From NCBI GenBank assembly GCA_905116865.2, contig CAJHNH020002835.1:155001-219000 (forward strand): 64,000 nt of DNA, written 5' to 3'. Source of the stretch: Candidula unifasciata (taxonomy: Eukaryota; Mollusca; Gastropoda; Stylommatophora; Geomitridae). The notes below the pieces were generated by a model. The model worked only from the letters and a program-made list of their open reading frames with translations, made no database searches and had not been told where the DNA came from. Both the position numbers and the translations under genes were made by a program. Below, piece by piece: positions 11,335 to 23,422 of the stretch (positions are counted from its first letter, which is position 1; every line of letters starts with the position of its first letter).

Positions 11335-11600
11335 GCATCATGAGAGCTAATATACTTAAATGGTTGGGACATATTGAGAGAATGTCAGATGACAGACAAG
11401 TAAAAACTGTACACGCCGGAAAAATGAATGGTTGTAGACCAGTAGGCACACCAAGAAGACAAAGGAGAGCTAATATCTAGACAGACCTGTAAACACTTGG
11501 TGTCACCAACTGGAAAGAAAAGGCCAACCAGAGAGATGAATAGAGGCAGGTTATATCTGTAGCAATCAACCCTAAGGGCTCGGAATGCTGAAGAAGATGA
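11335..11600 (+). pseudogene. C-terminal LINE fragment (RT tail)
   Basis: Reads ANILKWLGHIERMSDDRQVK, AGKMNGCRPVGTPRRQRRANI, then after a stop TLGVTNWKEKANQRDE. The GH-x2-RM motif and a basic GRPR-like run are common at the C-termini of animal LINE polyproteins. Sits between the beta and kappa blocks, so it is a later insertion or part of the array. Confidence 0.6.
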
Positions 11601-11639
11601 AGAATTGTTTACAATAAATGTTAAAAATGTCGTTGTTAT

Positions 11640-12305
11640 AGTCATTGAAACGTAGATTGTAAAATATGAGATTTAGAGGATGTTGTTGCTTTGTGAGCCA
11701 GATTTAAGTGTCTGATAACTTGGTAACCCCAAGTCTCGTATCGAATCTCTGCCGATTAACACAAAATGGTTCTTAATGTGCGGGACGCACTAACAACTGG
11801 GAGAACAGATTCAGAGCGCTAATGCCTTTTTACATCGGGTCCTGCCTCAGACGCTTTTTTCCACACCCTGAACACATTTTATTTGCTCCAGAAAATTCAC
11901 AGAGAATCATCAGACATGAACTGAAATGGAAAAGCGACGGATTTAGGAAACGATTGCGTCCAAGAAAAATTCAAAGACGGAAGGCTCATGTTGTGCTCGC
12001 TCCTCAGAAGAGTCTCTACCACATATACGGCAGCGGTGGAGACCAAGATGAGATAGAGGACATGAGAATTCAACTTTGTTTTACTCTCCCGGGCCAAGCC
12101 GAGTAATTAAACCCTTTACATATATATTCAGGCAGATATTTTGACAGACTGAATTAAATCTGGCTAGTTAATTCTACTTTCCTAACTTACAACATGTATG
12201 GGAATAATGATACTAAATTGAGTTTTTTTTTAAAGTATTTATTAAAAAAAAAAATTTTTTTTTGTTTAGAGGATGCTGCTGGTATGTATCAAGTTATAAA
12301 CAATT
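11640..12305. repeat. Composite repeat, kappa-gamma-delta blocks, copy 2
   Basis: Kappa (GATTTAAGTGTCTG, TAACAACTGGGAGAACAGAT), gamma (GCTCATGTTGTGCTCGCTCC, GAGATAGAGGACATGAGAA) and delta (GGTATGTATCAAG) in order, directly after a beta block. An A/T homopolymer cluster near 12223-12262 precedes delta. Confidence 0.65.
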
Positions 12306-12732
12306 TCTTTCCGCCTGGCATATGCACACTTTACCTATAATTACAAATTTATACATACACATAAATATGCATACACGTCCTTGTACATACACACACATCT
12401 AGACAGTCTATTTCATTCACTCACATACACAAATACAAGCAATCATAATACTCATTCACACCTAGGTATAGACGCATAAATGTGGATGTTTATTGTCGTT
12501 TCTTAAAATGTTGTCAACTGCCCTTGAGATTCTTTCTTACTTTCTTTTCTTTTTAATCCCATTTTGGTAATGTTAGGTAGGTGCGGCCGGCACTGGGTCA
12601 TGCCATATACCCAAGTTGTGCCACATGCACAGATCTTGAGACCACTACCCTAATACGAAATAATATTCACAAACTAATAAAACGCTTCATCGAAAACCTT
12701 GGCACAGCCTTTTTTAAACATTATATATGTAT
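12306..12732. repeat. Epsilon block, then unassigned sequence
   Basis: 12330-12480 is CA-rich epsilon. 12481-12732 has no feature I recognise; a 63-codon ORF at 12581-12772 resembles nothing known and crosses the start of the candidate LTR. Confidence 0.4.
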
Positions 12733-14925
12733 TGTGACGAGCTGGTCTGGACAGCTGTTTCTGTCCTTTTAAACAGTGCTTTGTTTAGATAATATTATTA
12801 CCAAAGTTCTAAACATTTTCCTATTGCTTTTAATTAGCATAATAACACTGGACTAATTAAGAAATTTCTTACCCCTTTCTTAATGCTTCATTGTAGCAAA
12901 ATTATAATTAAAGTGTTGAAAGGTAATAAAGGCGAAGAGTAGTGCAAGGGGTAACAAAGAGTAACTTCCCCCTTGGTAGGACTTCCCATCTTCCATTCTT
13001 TCATTCCAGGCTCGATTGGGGGAGTCAAGATTTTGTTCTCCCCAAATTGACACAGTTCAGTTAGTTCTGTTGTCTTGTTGCCTGAGTTTGAATTCCCTGC
13101 CAGGGGTGAGTTAAAAGAATAAGTTTAATTTGATGTATTGCTGCTTATTCCTCTGAATTAATTCCACAGGTTAAATTCTGAAATTTAATGCCCACATGGC
13201 TCAAAAACTATGATAAATTTCTTTATCCTCACTAACCACGTTTATGATCTAGTATGTACATGTATGCAAACATATTATCTATTTGATAATGGAATTAATG
13301 TTTATTTGCTACTAGAAACGTGCATTGGTATTTTTAATAATTATACTTATATTAATTAAGTGATAATTATGTCCTCATTGGAAATCTCAGCCAGTTCCTG
13401 TTCCCAGCTTAGACAATTAAAAATAGGAATGAAGTGTATATTCATTATACTTAATCCCTTCTAAGTTGATTTTACCTCATGGTGATATTAGCTTAATAAA
13501 TCACTGTCTTGCTTTAATTTAGATTTACTCCAGATAATTCTGAGACTAGTTTAAGAGCTTGGAAAGTGAATAACACAGTGAGGCTGAATTTAATATTCAC
13601 ACTGTCAGAAAAGAAGAAGAAAGCTGTATGGCCCATGCTTGTAATTATTATTGTTGTAGATATATTTCCCTATTACTAGGAATACATTTCAGTCCTACAG
13701 CAGGTGGCCTTACAAATGTAATAATTATATTTCACCCCTCACCACTTCTAAACTCTGCTGAATAAGATTAGCACATGTGTGGATTTAGATTTAAACTGGA
13801 GTGAGTGTTGTATATTTTATGTTAATACTGTGACAGATGGAAAGCCCATTGTCAACTATGATTGTATTTTGACATCTATCCCAGCACCCAGTATATTGAT
13901 GGAGATATGTCAATCCCATTTATTGTCAAACAGTGCAAAGCACCTATTATGAGTTTCTGGCCATAGTAAACTCACTCCCTGTTTCTCATTCATTGTGATG
14001 TGAACCCATGTGGTTAAAATGAGAATATTGTGAAATATGACTGTGTATGTCTGTGTGTGTAAGCATGTTAACCCTTCAAAGGAGTACTAGTGTGCAGACA
14101 TCAGAACAATTTACACTGAGGAATGTCCTTTCTTTTTGTGTGATGTAAACTCTTGTTCTTGAGAGTAATCATGAAACTGGTTTCCTAAATATTTCCCCAT
14201 CAGGATTATGGACCATGTTCTGTATACATTCCCATTCTATACCAGTAGAATGTGAACACCTGTTACTATCCTACTCCATATATATGTGTGTGTAGTGTAA
14301 CAGTATTTAAAGACTGGAGGTATTGTTGTCTCCAGTTAGAACTTTCCTGACTGTTTGTATAAGACTGTTCTATTGTTCTAGTTCCAGATTGTAGTCCAGG
14401 TGGGAGATCCATAAGTAGCTGCAGATGCCCGATTGTCTGGACTGGACCGGAAGATTCGGCCTGCCTGATGTGTCACCGAGGCTTAGCCAGAAGCTGACCT
14501 AAGCTACAGCTAAGATTTAACTAACCTACCTTGAATAACAGGATTTTATATCCACAGCCATTTTGTTTATTATTTTGATATCCAATGCTGAATAAATGTT
14601 AGTTTTAATGTTTCTACAGTTTTATGAAGTTTCATTTTAACTGTAAACCTTGTCAGTGAACTTAAGAACATTTAAATATACAATCTTAATTACAGCAGGG
14701 AATAAGATGTGGGCAAACCCCGAATCCTCTCATTTAACCAGCAAGGCTGGGGTTACTATAAGACTATATGATGACTCACTGTTTGTAATTCCCTCTGTAA
14801 AGTGCACATAGTGCATTCGCTAGTTAAAGCGAAGTTACCCGCCACATGTATATACGTGGAGAGCCGTACTGCAGCAGTACACTGTCACCTATGTATCCGA
14901 AAGTAGTGGCGTTGGGGTCGTGACA
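12733..14925 (+). mobile_element. Possible solo LTR, 2.2 kb
   Basis: Begins TGTGACGA and ends TCGTGACA, a 7/8 inverted terminal match with TG...CA ends. It lacks the dispersed blocks found around it and has no protein-like ORF. Promoter-like elements lie in order: AGTATTTAAAG near 14302, a 7-bp hairpin ACTGGAG/CTCCAGT at 14313-14336, and AATAAA near 14591. The length and TGTGAC start resemble the 2.1-kb LTRs at 45-52 kb, but the sequences are otherwise different. The flanks TGTAT and GAACC do not match, so no target duplication supports it. Confidence 0.35.
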
Positions 14926-15569
14926 GAACCGGACTGTTTTTTTCTTTCTTTATTCAAAAAATTAATTTTCACTGTCAGGTGGACCCAGCCTTAAATATCT
15001 ACTGTGTATTGCCCATCGTCTGGTCTATAAAATATAGGTATAACCATATATTCCCAACAGATTAAGACTAAAATAGTGTCGTTTACATATATTGATTGAT
15101 TTACTGACATTCAACCTGGTGACACAAAGTACCACCATTCGGATGAGGACCACAAGAGAACCCTGTTCAACCCGTAATGGTTATATTAGGGTCCCCAACA
15201 ACAACTTGGTTGGGTTGTAATACAACAAGAAATTACGTGCAATTTTTGAATAAGCTATAATTTATTTATATATGTAAAGATACATTCATAAATGCATACT
15301 GTCAAGCATGAACAATGTCTGCATTTTTTGGTTCACTTTGAATAAACTGTTAACCCCTCTGAAACCAAGATTACTACACGGATTAAAGCTTCTACTGCCA
15401 TTGCGTCTACAAACAGCGACTTTGACGGCCATGCTAATGTGCATTTCTTCTATTACTGCACCAATCAGTAAAAGTAAACTTTCACTGCAGTTATATCCCT
15501 TTGAATATTTCCTCTTTTATCCCATTGTAATAATTTAAAAAAAAAATACATTTCGTTGCTATCTTTCTT
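14926..15569. repeat. Lambda repeat, partial eta SINE and partial beta remnant
   Basis: 14990-15060 contains GGTCTATAAAATATAGGTAT and GCCCATCG, shared with 40631-40770 (opposite strand) and 60441-60555. 15112-15215 is a partial eta repeat (GACACAAAGTACCACCATTC). 15300-15540 resembles the distal end of beta blocks (AGTAAAAGTAAACTTTC). No gene. Confidence 0.45.
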
Positions 15570-16165
15570 GAAACGTATACTTTAAGGTAATGACGTTAGA
15601 GGAGACTGTTGCTTTTTTTGATTTGAAAGACAGCAAAAATGCCGGAAAATAATACTGAGTCAAGTCCCGAATCGATAGGGCTAACTATGTTAGAAACTGG
15701 TCAGGGACGCTCCTAAAACTCAACCTTAGCCCATGAATCAGGGGCCAGCCCCCACACCCTGTAAAACTGTATTTCCTACATAAAATCCAAATAAACACCA
15801 GACATGCCCTGACATAGAATATCGACGGGTTTAGAAAACGACTGCGTCCAACACAAACTCAAAGAAGGACGACTTTTTTGTGTGCTCGCTCTTCAATGGA
15901 ATTTCTACTAAAGGTACAACAACGGTGAATACCAAGATGCGACATGGGACGAGAGAATACAACTTTCTTTCACTATATAGGCGAAGCGGGCAATTATAAA
16001 TATTACAAATATATATTCACATATATTTCAATTTACTGTAAATGAGATGTAGGTAGTTAACTTAACAGCATGTATGGAATAATGTTCTCAGTTCAGTCTT
16101 TTTTTTCCCCCTTCTTTTTTAACAGACAAAGCGTGTGGTATGTATCAAGTTATAAACAAACATTT
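15570..16165. repeat. Composite repeat, kappa-gamma-delta blocks, copy 3
   Basis: Same order as copy 2, with AATATCGACGGGTTTAG and GACTGCGTCCAACAC starting gamma at about 15820, a truncated GCGAAGCGGGCAATTATAAA at 15982, and the delta phrase GGTATGTATCAAG at 16137. Confidence 0.65.
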
Positions 16166-16275
16166 TTTTCCCCTATGCCGATAAGCATATAAATGCACAT
16201 ACATTTCTTTACACACAAATAAACATATGCATTGTCTTTCGTCCATTAACACACACTCTCACACACACACACACA

Positions 16276-16329
<54 letters not shown>

Positions 16330-16730
16330 GATACGCACAATCATCATACATATTCACACACCCATTCAAAAGGTCATTCTCACACAATATATACAAACAT
16401 ACACTCAAAAACACGGATTCAAACCTACACACACACACACATCAAAACACGTGTGCATTTACACAAAACCAACCCACATGTGAAAACATACAAAAGACAA
16501 GGTCACACATGCATATTTAAAAAAAAAAAATTGATACATTCTTGCACATTCAGACTGTCACCCACTCATCGATACAGACATACGCATACCCATGTAATAA
16601 TACTCGCATATTTTAAGCACTCGTAAACACGCACACTTACACACAAATCAAAATAAACATAGACACTAATACTCTCTTACATCCACAAATACTCACAGTC
16701 ATATTTACACATGTACACATTTTAGTTAGT
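16166..16730. repeat. CA-rich epsilon block with (AC)n(AT)n
   Basis: Low-complexity sequence with (AC)n from about 16246 leading into uninterrupted (AT)n at 16279-16321. Peptides such as THTHTH and IYIYIY are artefacts. Confidence 0.7.
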
Positions 16731-16732
16731 TA

Positions 16733-16905
16733 GTTTAACACCACCAGGTCCTCACACACACAGCAATAAACACCAGATGACACATAGTGCAACCATGCGG
16801 ATGAGGCTCCCCCGTGCAGAGGTCCAAAAAACCGCGTTCATTCGTTAGGTTATATTACAACTCTCGGCAACATGCAGGATGGGGCTTCAAAGTAGCGAAA
16901 AATGG
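16733..16905 (-). mobile_element. Short interspersed repeat eta, copy 3, with TAAC-type tail
   Basis: Reverse-strand copy of the eta repeat (GATGACACATAGTGCAACCA on the plus strand). On its own strand the 3' end runs into TTAAACTAACTAACTAAA (16723-16740), the same TAAC tail used by the RNase H LINEs. Other eta copies lack a clear TAAC tail. Confidence 0.55.
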
Positions 16906-16935
16906 CATCCCACAAGGGCGATGCCGAATGATAGA

Positions 16936-17660
16936 CATGTACACATTCAGTCTCTGCAGGGATTGTATCAAAGAAGTGCTGAAGTAAAATTATGTCATCA
17001 TATTACTAATCCCACTCAATTCACTCCTTTCCTTTCCTGAAGAAACAAACCTTTTCTCCTGTCAAGGTCACAAAGTGGCTTTGACCCGAACATCTATATT
17101 CAGAAATTCCTAGTACATCTATTGTGTTTCTTTCAAGTTTTCTACTAACGATGTTAAACTTTCCCTGATACATGCTCCCAACATTCCATGTTCCAATCCT
17201 CAAAGATTTCTTTAGTCCGCGACAGAGTTTTCTCTTGTAGTACCGTCAGGCTTAAGATAGTCATCACAACTACTGTTACATACTCTGTAGTCGTTCTCTT
17301 CCCCAGTTCATTATTGTAGTCTACCTGGCCTGGGGCTCACAGATCTATGAGTTTAGTTTCTGGGATAATAATGCAGCAGTTTCCCCTTGCTTACCAAATC
17401 TAAATATCTGTGGACTATGCCCTCAGCCTGAAGCAATCGTTTAGACTGACCGAGCGAGTGAGTGCCCAGCTCTGTATAACTCCAGCTAACAGCTGATGCA
17501 CCCCAGAGGTGTCAACTTATCCCGGTGGACACTCGTTCCCCATAGCTGCGTGTTTGCCGTCCTTTATCTCGTGAAGGTACAGCTGTGTTTTTTTCTTCGC
17601 TGAGTCTTGAGACCAGAATGTCACTTACCAAAAGTTTTCAGAACTTTTAAAGGATATATA
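16936..17660 (-). pseudogene. LINE endonuclease N-terminus relic, minus strand, copy 1
   Basis: 17021-17203 reads MRIGTWNVGSMYQGKF then ERNTIDVLGISEYRC, the start of an EEP endonuclease (TWNV and the GISE glutamate site). Sequence at 17204-17660 is decayed 5' sequence of the same element. The whole block has a parallel copy at 58690-59365, and its edge recurs at 29560-29645. Confidence 0.6.
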
Positions 17661-17689
17661 CACACAAACCACTAAAAAAAAAAAAAAAA

Positions 17690-18150
17690 ATTCAAAGCAT
17701 GCATCTTCCCTTTAGCAACATACGGATGTGAATAATAGAATATCTTTCAGGCCTGGAGCAAGAGAATAGGGGCCTTTGACCTGAAATTATACATAAAGTT
17801 TATCAGAATACCATGGTAAAAAGAAAAGAAGAAATACTGAAATTTTAAGAGATCTAAACATCAAGGAAGATTGGCCATAAAAAGAAAGTGTTCTCGGAAG
17901 CTGAAATAGTTTGGTCATATCAAGCACCGTGGGGGACTGGAAAAAATAATAGCAAAAGCCATGATGCTAAAAAGGTGTGGCAGGGGTCGACCAACACTGA
18001 GATTGGCACATGATATAAGTGACTCCATGAATATGAAAGTCCACGAGGCGGGAGAGATGGCGAAAGACCGAGTTTCTTTCAGGCAGATCACGATAAGAGC
18101 GACATTCTGCAAAGGATCTGCTACGTGATAATTATATACATACATGTGTC
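17690..18150 (+). pseudogene. LINE RT C-terminal relic, copy 1
   Basis: Contains CAACATACGGATGTG (TYGC-like), GRGRPTLRLAHDISDSMNM and VHEAGEMAKDRVSFRQI, a LINE C-terminal tail with the basic GRP motif. Frameshifted. Parallel copy at 59690-60090. The third paralogue at 29.6 kb lacks it: there GGATATATA runs straight on to CATTGTTTT. Confidence 0.55.
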
Positions 18151-18690
18151 TCATTGTTCTAGCTGGTGTATTTCATGTGCACCAGAAGACATTTCTCGTT
18201 AATTTATTTTGAATCCGTTCAAGTATAGCATACTGTGAAGTGGATAGTGTTAAAACTCGTATGCCATAATCATAAACATTAAGGACAAGATGACTGAACA
18301 AAAAAGACCGATAGTCTCTGCGCCATGTGTATCACCATCTTCAGTGTCTCCAGGATACACTTGCCTGTAATCACAGCCTGCTCCGGGTGATATGTGTAGG
18401 ACACACTGATCAAATGTGAGCACAAGTAACGTAAAAAAAAAAAAACAATGTCACGTAAATTATATTAAGTAATCCCTAAAATTTTCTGTGATTTTATCAT
18501 TTATCAGAAATATGAATTTGCTTAGGCGCCCGAGGCTGTTGATTAGAAAGCTTATGCCTAAATCCAGCATAAATCACTTCTTGCTTGCAATACGCCGGAT
18601 TGACTTATTTGTAAAGAGTGCAAGAGTTATTCTACGAAAGAGGAAATTAAACATAAAATCGTATTGTTATTGAATGGCAGTGTAGGCCTT
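18150..18690 (-). pseudogene. RNase H LINE RT-thumb fossil, minus strand, and flank
   Basis: Minus strand near 18160-18300 reads LFSHLVLNVYDYGIRVLTLS then TSQYAILERIQNK, matching the thumb of copies A/B (ALAILTVSATQIERLEKVQN). A paralogous stretch is at 29685-29960. 18420-18690 is decayed sequence shared with 29940-30100. Confidence 0.55.
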
Positions 18691-18904
18691 TAGCTTTGGT
18701 TGGCAGGCAGTTTAATAGGGAAGCTCCAACCTTCCGACAGACAGAGGGAAAACGGAACTTCTGATCCGGTCTCTTCTGCAGCATGCATCGTTCCAGAACG
18801 TACTGGTGCTACCATTCCATTCGAATTAACAAAGCCCTCCAGGAAGGGATTATGATTCATGGGCTACACATAGTTTTTATATTACAGCCCAGACTGTGTT
18901 CTAT

Positions 18905-19303
<399 letters not shown>

Positions 19304-19660
19304 CCAAATTAGCTATAAATGTTCTTTTTTCCTGTTTCCTCTGCATAATTTTAAGAATCTAGATTTATAGCTTTAACATACATGAAAACATAACAACGTT
19401 GCCTGCTTGATGTGGAGAGTGATCTCCGTTGTACCTTGTCCAACTCCAGACAACAAATATTACACATCATTGTGACATAACACTGTCAACCATCTCAGTA
19501 ATATTCGTACTCTAAATTATTAGTTCTTGGTGATTGCTTCTTTCATTCTTCTCTTTTTTTTTTTTTTTAAATTGTTTTTTTTTTTTTTTTTTACTGATCT
19601 TGTCAACAGCACTTGAGACTTATTATTCTTGAGTCCTATTCCTGAAGGCGAGAAAACAGG
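19304..19660. repeat. Iota block
   Basis: GCCAAATTAGCTATAAATG, CAGACAACAAATATTACACA and CATAACACTGTCAACCATC recur near 28930, 53550 and 57765-57915. Elsewhere iota precedes a delta block. Ends in poly-T. Confidence 0.6.
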
Positions 19661-19662
19661 TC

Positions 19663-19665
<3 letters not shown>

Positions 19666-19736
<71 letters not shown>

Positions 19737-19756
19737 GTGAGGAGGATATTGAAGTA

Positions 19757-19820
<64 letters not shown>
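19666..19820. repeat. Two long (TA)n tracts
   Basis: (TA)n at 19666-19735 and 19758-19820, separated by about 22 bases of CGTGAGGAGGATATTGAAG-type sequence. Extrusion-prone alternating AT. Confidence 0.85.
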
Positions 19821-19823
<3 letters not shown>

Positions 19824-20064
19824 TTTATATCTAATTACATATTGTGTGCAACATGTGTGTATGTGTCGGTATGCATGTATACACAAATACACTAATTGGA
19901 TTTTCGCTTCTCTCATTATCTTAAGCGATGTAACAACTGGCGAGGTGAAGAAATTGAAATTTATTTTCTTCAGAGAGTGATTGTGAAAAATAAATAATAT
20001 TAACAATACGCAAGGCAAACTAAACATTCGCTGTGTCGCACAATATATGCAAGTCGACCAGACG

Positions 20065-20350
20065 TAGTCTGAAAAACTAAACGTAGATTATGCCAGAGCA
20101 ACACTCTAGCAACACAATTATACAACCGTGATTGCAAAGGTTAGTTGCGTATCCTTTACAGAACGTTGCAGAACCAACCCCAATAGCCCCTGGCTGTTGT
20201 GAGGTTTTTCTAGACAAATTTGCGTTCAGTAGTTTGCCATTGCCTGATATCACTGTCAAAACAAACACAAGGCGCGTGACCAGCACCTGGGGATCGAACC
20301 CGGCTCCCCGCGTTACTAAACGTTCGCATCCACTAAGCCACCGAGCCGAT
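20065..20350 (-). mobile_element. tRNA-derived SINE
   Basis: On the minus strand the head begins at about 20349 with CGGCTCGGTGGCTTAGTGG. Its A box TGGCTTAGTGG is at 20330-20340 and a perfect B box GGTTCGATCCC at 20290-20300, about 30 bases apart as in a tRNA. The body continues to lower coordinates (CAGTGATATCAGGCAATGGC). SINEs with tRNA heads and a conserved central body are known from cephalopods; whether this is one needs comparison. A functional tRNA is unlikely because of the long attached body. Confidence 0.65.
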
Positions 20351-20499
20351 CAGTGATTGCAGGAATTACATTTAGACTCGAAAATTACCTTATAATTTAT
20401 TGAGAACCATCTAATATGTTGCTGAAACAGGATCAAAGATGCATAACTGGGGAGGGAAATAAAATGTTCACCTATGCAATAAAGTTGGCTTGCACATGT

Positions 20500-21070
20500 G
20501 GCTAAGTTAATTCATTTTTGTCCTAACTCAGCAGCATTTATTGTAAAAAATGATCTTCAATTATTTTAATTATTTTTTACTTTCAGAGAAGGTTCTTGGT
20601 ATGTATCAAGTTATACACTTGAAAAAAGAATTTCAGAAGTTGGCTGTATGTGTCAAGTTAGAAACCAAAATTGTGTCCATGTACCAACAAGCACACTACA
20701 CACATATTTACTAACTTATTTAAACATGTACACAATATCCTTTGCTAAATTACGTACACACACACACACGCATTTATTATACTTTTTCACATACCCACTC
20801 ATGCACATACATACACTAGACAATGTACACGTACAAACATGCACACATATACTCACAAACACGAAAAGAAACCTGCAAACGTACACCCCACAAACACGTG
20901 TACATTATACAAAACCAACCATACGTATATACACGCGTCATACATACATGCATACAAACACATGCATTGACACATACTTACACATTGACACAATCACCCA
21001 CGCACCTCTACAAAACATACATACAATCACGCCAACATAAAACTACTCTTACGTATTATATATACTTATA
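20500..21070. repeat. Delta block, duplicated phrase, and epsilon block
   Basis: GGTATGTATCAAGTTATA at 20598 is followed by a second diverged version at about 20644 (TGTATGTGTCAAGTTAGAAA). Then CA-rich epsilon at 20690-21070. Confidence 0.6.
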
Positions 21071-22123
21071 AATATACTAGTTGTGCCCTGCCACGCGTTG
21101 CTGTGGCCCAGAATAGTGAAATGGAAAAGAAAGAAAGTAGCTCTCAGCTAACAGTGTCTGGCATAACCCTCACCCCCTTCCCTCTCCCCTCCACCCAGTC
21201 ATATCTCCCTCTCCGAAGGATTGAAAAACCATCCCTGGGGAAAGTTTTAAAATAGAAATAAGTAAGAAATGAGAACTTGAAAATTATGTTTTAAGCTCTC
21301 TCAGCTAAAAGTGTCGAGCATAACCCCCCACCCCTCCCCCCCCCCCTCAATAATAATTCCCTCTGCGAAGGAATAAAAAAATCGAAATAGTTAAGAAATG
21401 ATAACTTGAAAATAGTGTTTTAAGCTCTCTCAGTTAACAGTGGCTGGCATCAGCGCCCCCCCCCCTCCTCCCCCCACTAATCATATCATCCTCGCCGAAG
21501 GATGGGAATGTCATCATCTGACGAAATATTGTACTAAATTGAACTTTGCACCCGAGTCCACCAAGAGAAAAATGGATAGCATTAATGCGTACTGAGAAAT
21601 AAATGTGGCCAGTGTAACAGCAACCCCATCACTCATCCAGTACCAGTACTACTGCTACCACTACCACCACCCCCTTCAAAACAAAAACAAAAAACAGTCA
21701 CTACTGTCTGTGCAGGTCAGTGTAGCCAGAGGAGTTAGCGCCGCATGTTGTCGCCACAGATCTCTCAACAAAGAAAAAGAAAAACAACTTCATTACCTAA
21801 CCAGTGATGGAACCCACAGTAATATTCCGTTCTATAGTCACAAAATGCGGAAATAAAAAACCCACCCCTCATCTCCCCTCTCCGTAGGGACGAATGTTAA
21901 ATGACCTTGGCATTCGTGCCCACCCAAAGCAAACTGGACTTAAGCAGTCTTAGTTAACAGCTTCTGTCATCAACGAATAGTTTATGATCGAGTGAAGCGT
22001 CGCGGGGAGATAAATGGGGCTTTACTGAAATCGGATGTCTTTGGGCGAAAGGTGCAGATATCGCAGCCTAGCTGTAAATCACAACACAACAGGACAACAG
22101 CCCTCTTGAGGAAAAATAAAATT

Positions 22124-22204
22124 TAGCACCCATTGGGTAATCGAACACCGATCAGCGTGAAGGGCGGAATACTTATATCTATACTACCTAAGACTGAAGA
22201 GTTT
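22124..22204 (-). repeat. tRNA-Asp/Glu-like module in Helitron 1
   Basis: Minus strand: GGTAGTATAGATATAAGTAT (D-arm region), CCCTTCACGC (anticodon arm), then TGTTCGATTACCC (T arm). The layout mirrors eukaryotic tRNA-Asp, with TTC where the anticodon would be. Stems are damaged, so it is a tRNA-derived relic. Confidence 0.5.
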
Positions 22205-23343
22205 TGGTCCGATATCGCAGCCTAGCTGTAAATAACAACACAACGTGTCAATCGCCCTCTCAAGGGTGAACGAAGATTACCCGTAACATGACCAACATCA
22301 CGTCGCCGCTAACACAGGCTATCTGTAAACCCCCAAACCGAGCGGAAAAAAAAGACGTAGATATCGCAACATAGCTATAATCCACAACACAACGTGTCAG
22401 CCGCCTAGTTAAGGGCCCACAAAAAAGTATTTAATTACCCAGCGGGGCATTGATCGCCGGTCACCCGAGTAACACGCAAAATATACAACTACGCGACCAA
22501 GGACTCAAGCATCTGCCCAATTATATCTCCCTCTTCGAATGATTGAAACATTAGTGTGTGGCGACATTGTTAAAATAGAAATAGTTAAGAAATCAGAACT
22601 GTAAAAAAATGTTTTAAGCTCTCTCAGTTGAAAGTGTCTGGTATCAACCCCCCCCCCCCCTTTTTCAACGCCCCCACCCCCCCCCCCCTCCCTGACAATC
22701 ATATCATCCTCTACGAGGTATAGGAAAGTCATCGCCTGACGAAATATTGTTGTTAAATTTAGCTTGGCATCCGTGTCCACCCAGGCAAAAATGGGTAGCA
22801 TTAATCTGTACTGAGAAGTAAATGTGGCCAGTGTAATAGCTACTACATAACCCATTGAGTACCAGTACTACTGCTACCACTACCACCAAGACCGTCACTA
22901 CATCAAAAATAACAACACAAAACGGTCACTACTGTCTCTACAGGTCGTTGTAGCCAGAGGAGTAGGCGCCGCATGCTGTCGCCACGGACTGTTTAGTTTA
23001 AGTGTGTCCCCGACATAAAACTCCATCACCTAACCAGTGGTGGAACTGACAGTAATATTCAGTGAGTGAAAAAAAAGTACACTATACTCACAAATAGCGG
23101 GGGAAAAAAACCCGCACTCGTCATATCTCCCTCTCCGAAGGGACGATGTTTTACTAACCTTGGCATCCGTGTCGACCCAAACCAAACTGGACCGTAAGCC
23201 TTCTTAGTTAACAGTTTCTGTCATCAACGAGGCTAATTTGGACTGTACTGTAATCGGATGTCTTTGTGGGTTAGGCGCTGATGTCGCAACTTAGCTGTAA
23301 ACCACACCACAACGTGCCAATCAGCCCTTAAGGAAAAAAAAAG

Positions 23344-23422
23344 AAAAAGTAGCACCCAGTTGGGAATCGAACACCGGTCATCTGCGTAAAGGGTGGAATA
23401 CTGATAATCTACTACCGAAGAC
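23344..23422 (-). repeat. tRNA-Asp/Glu-like module, second array copy in Helitron 1
   Basis: Minus strand: CGGTAGTAGATTATCAGTAT, then CCACCCTTTACGC, then CCGGTGTTCGATTCCCAACT. The T-arm B box is nearly ideal. More decayed relatives lie at 22436-22508 and 23626-23672. Confidence 0.5.
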
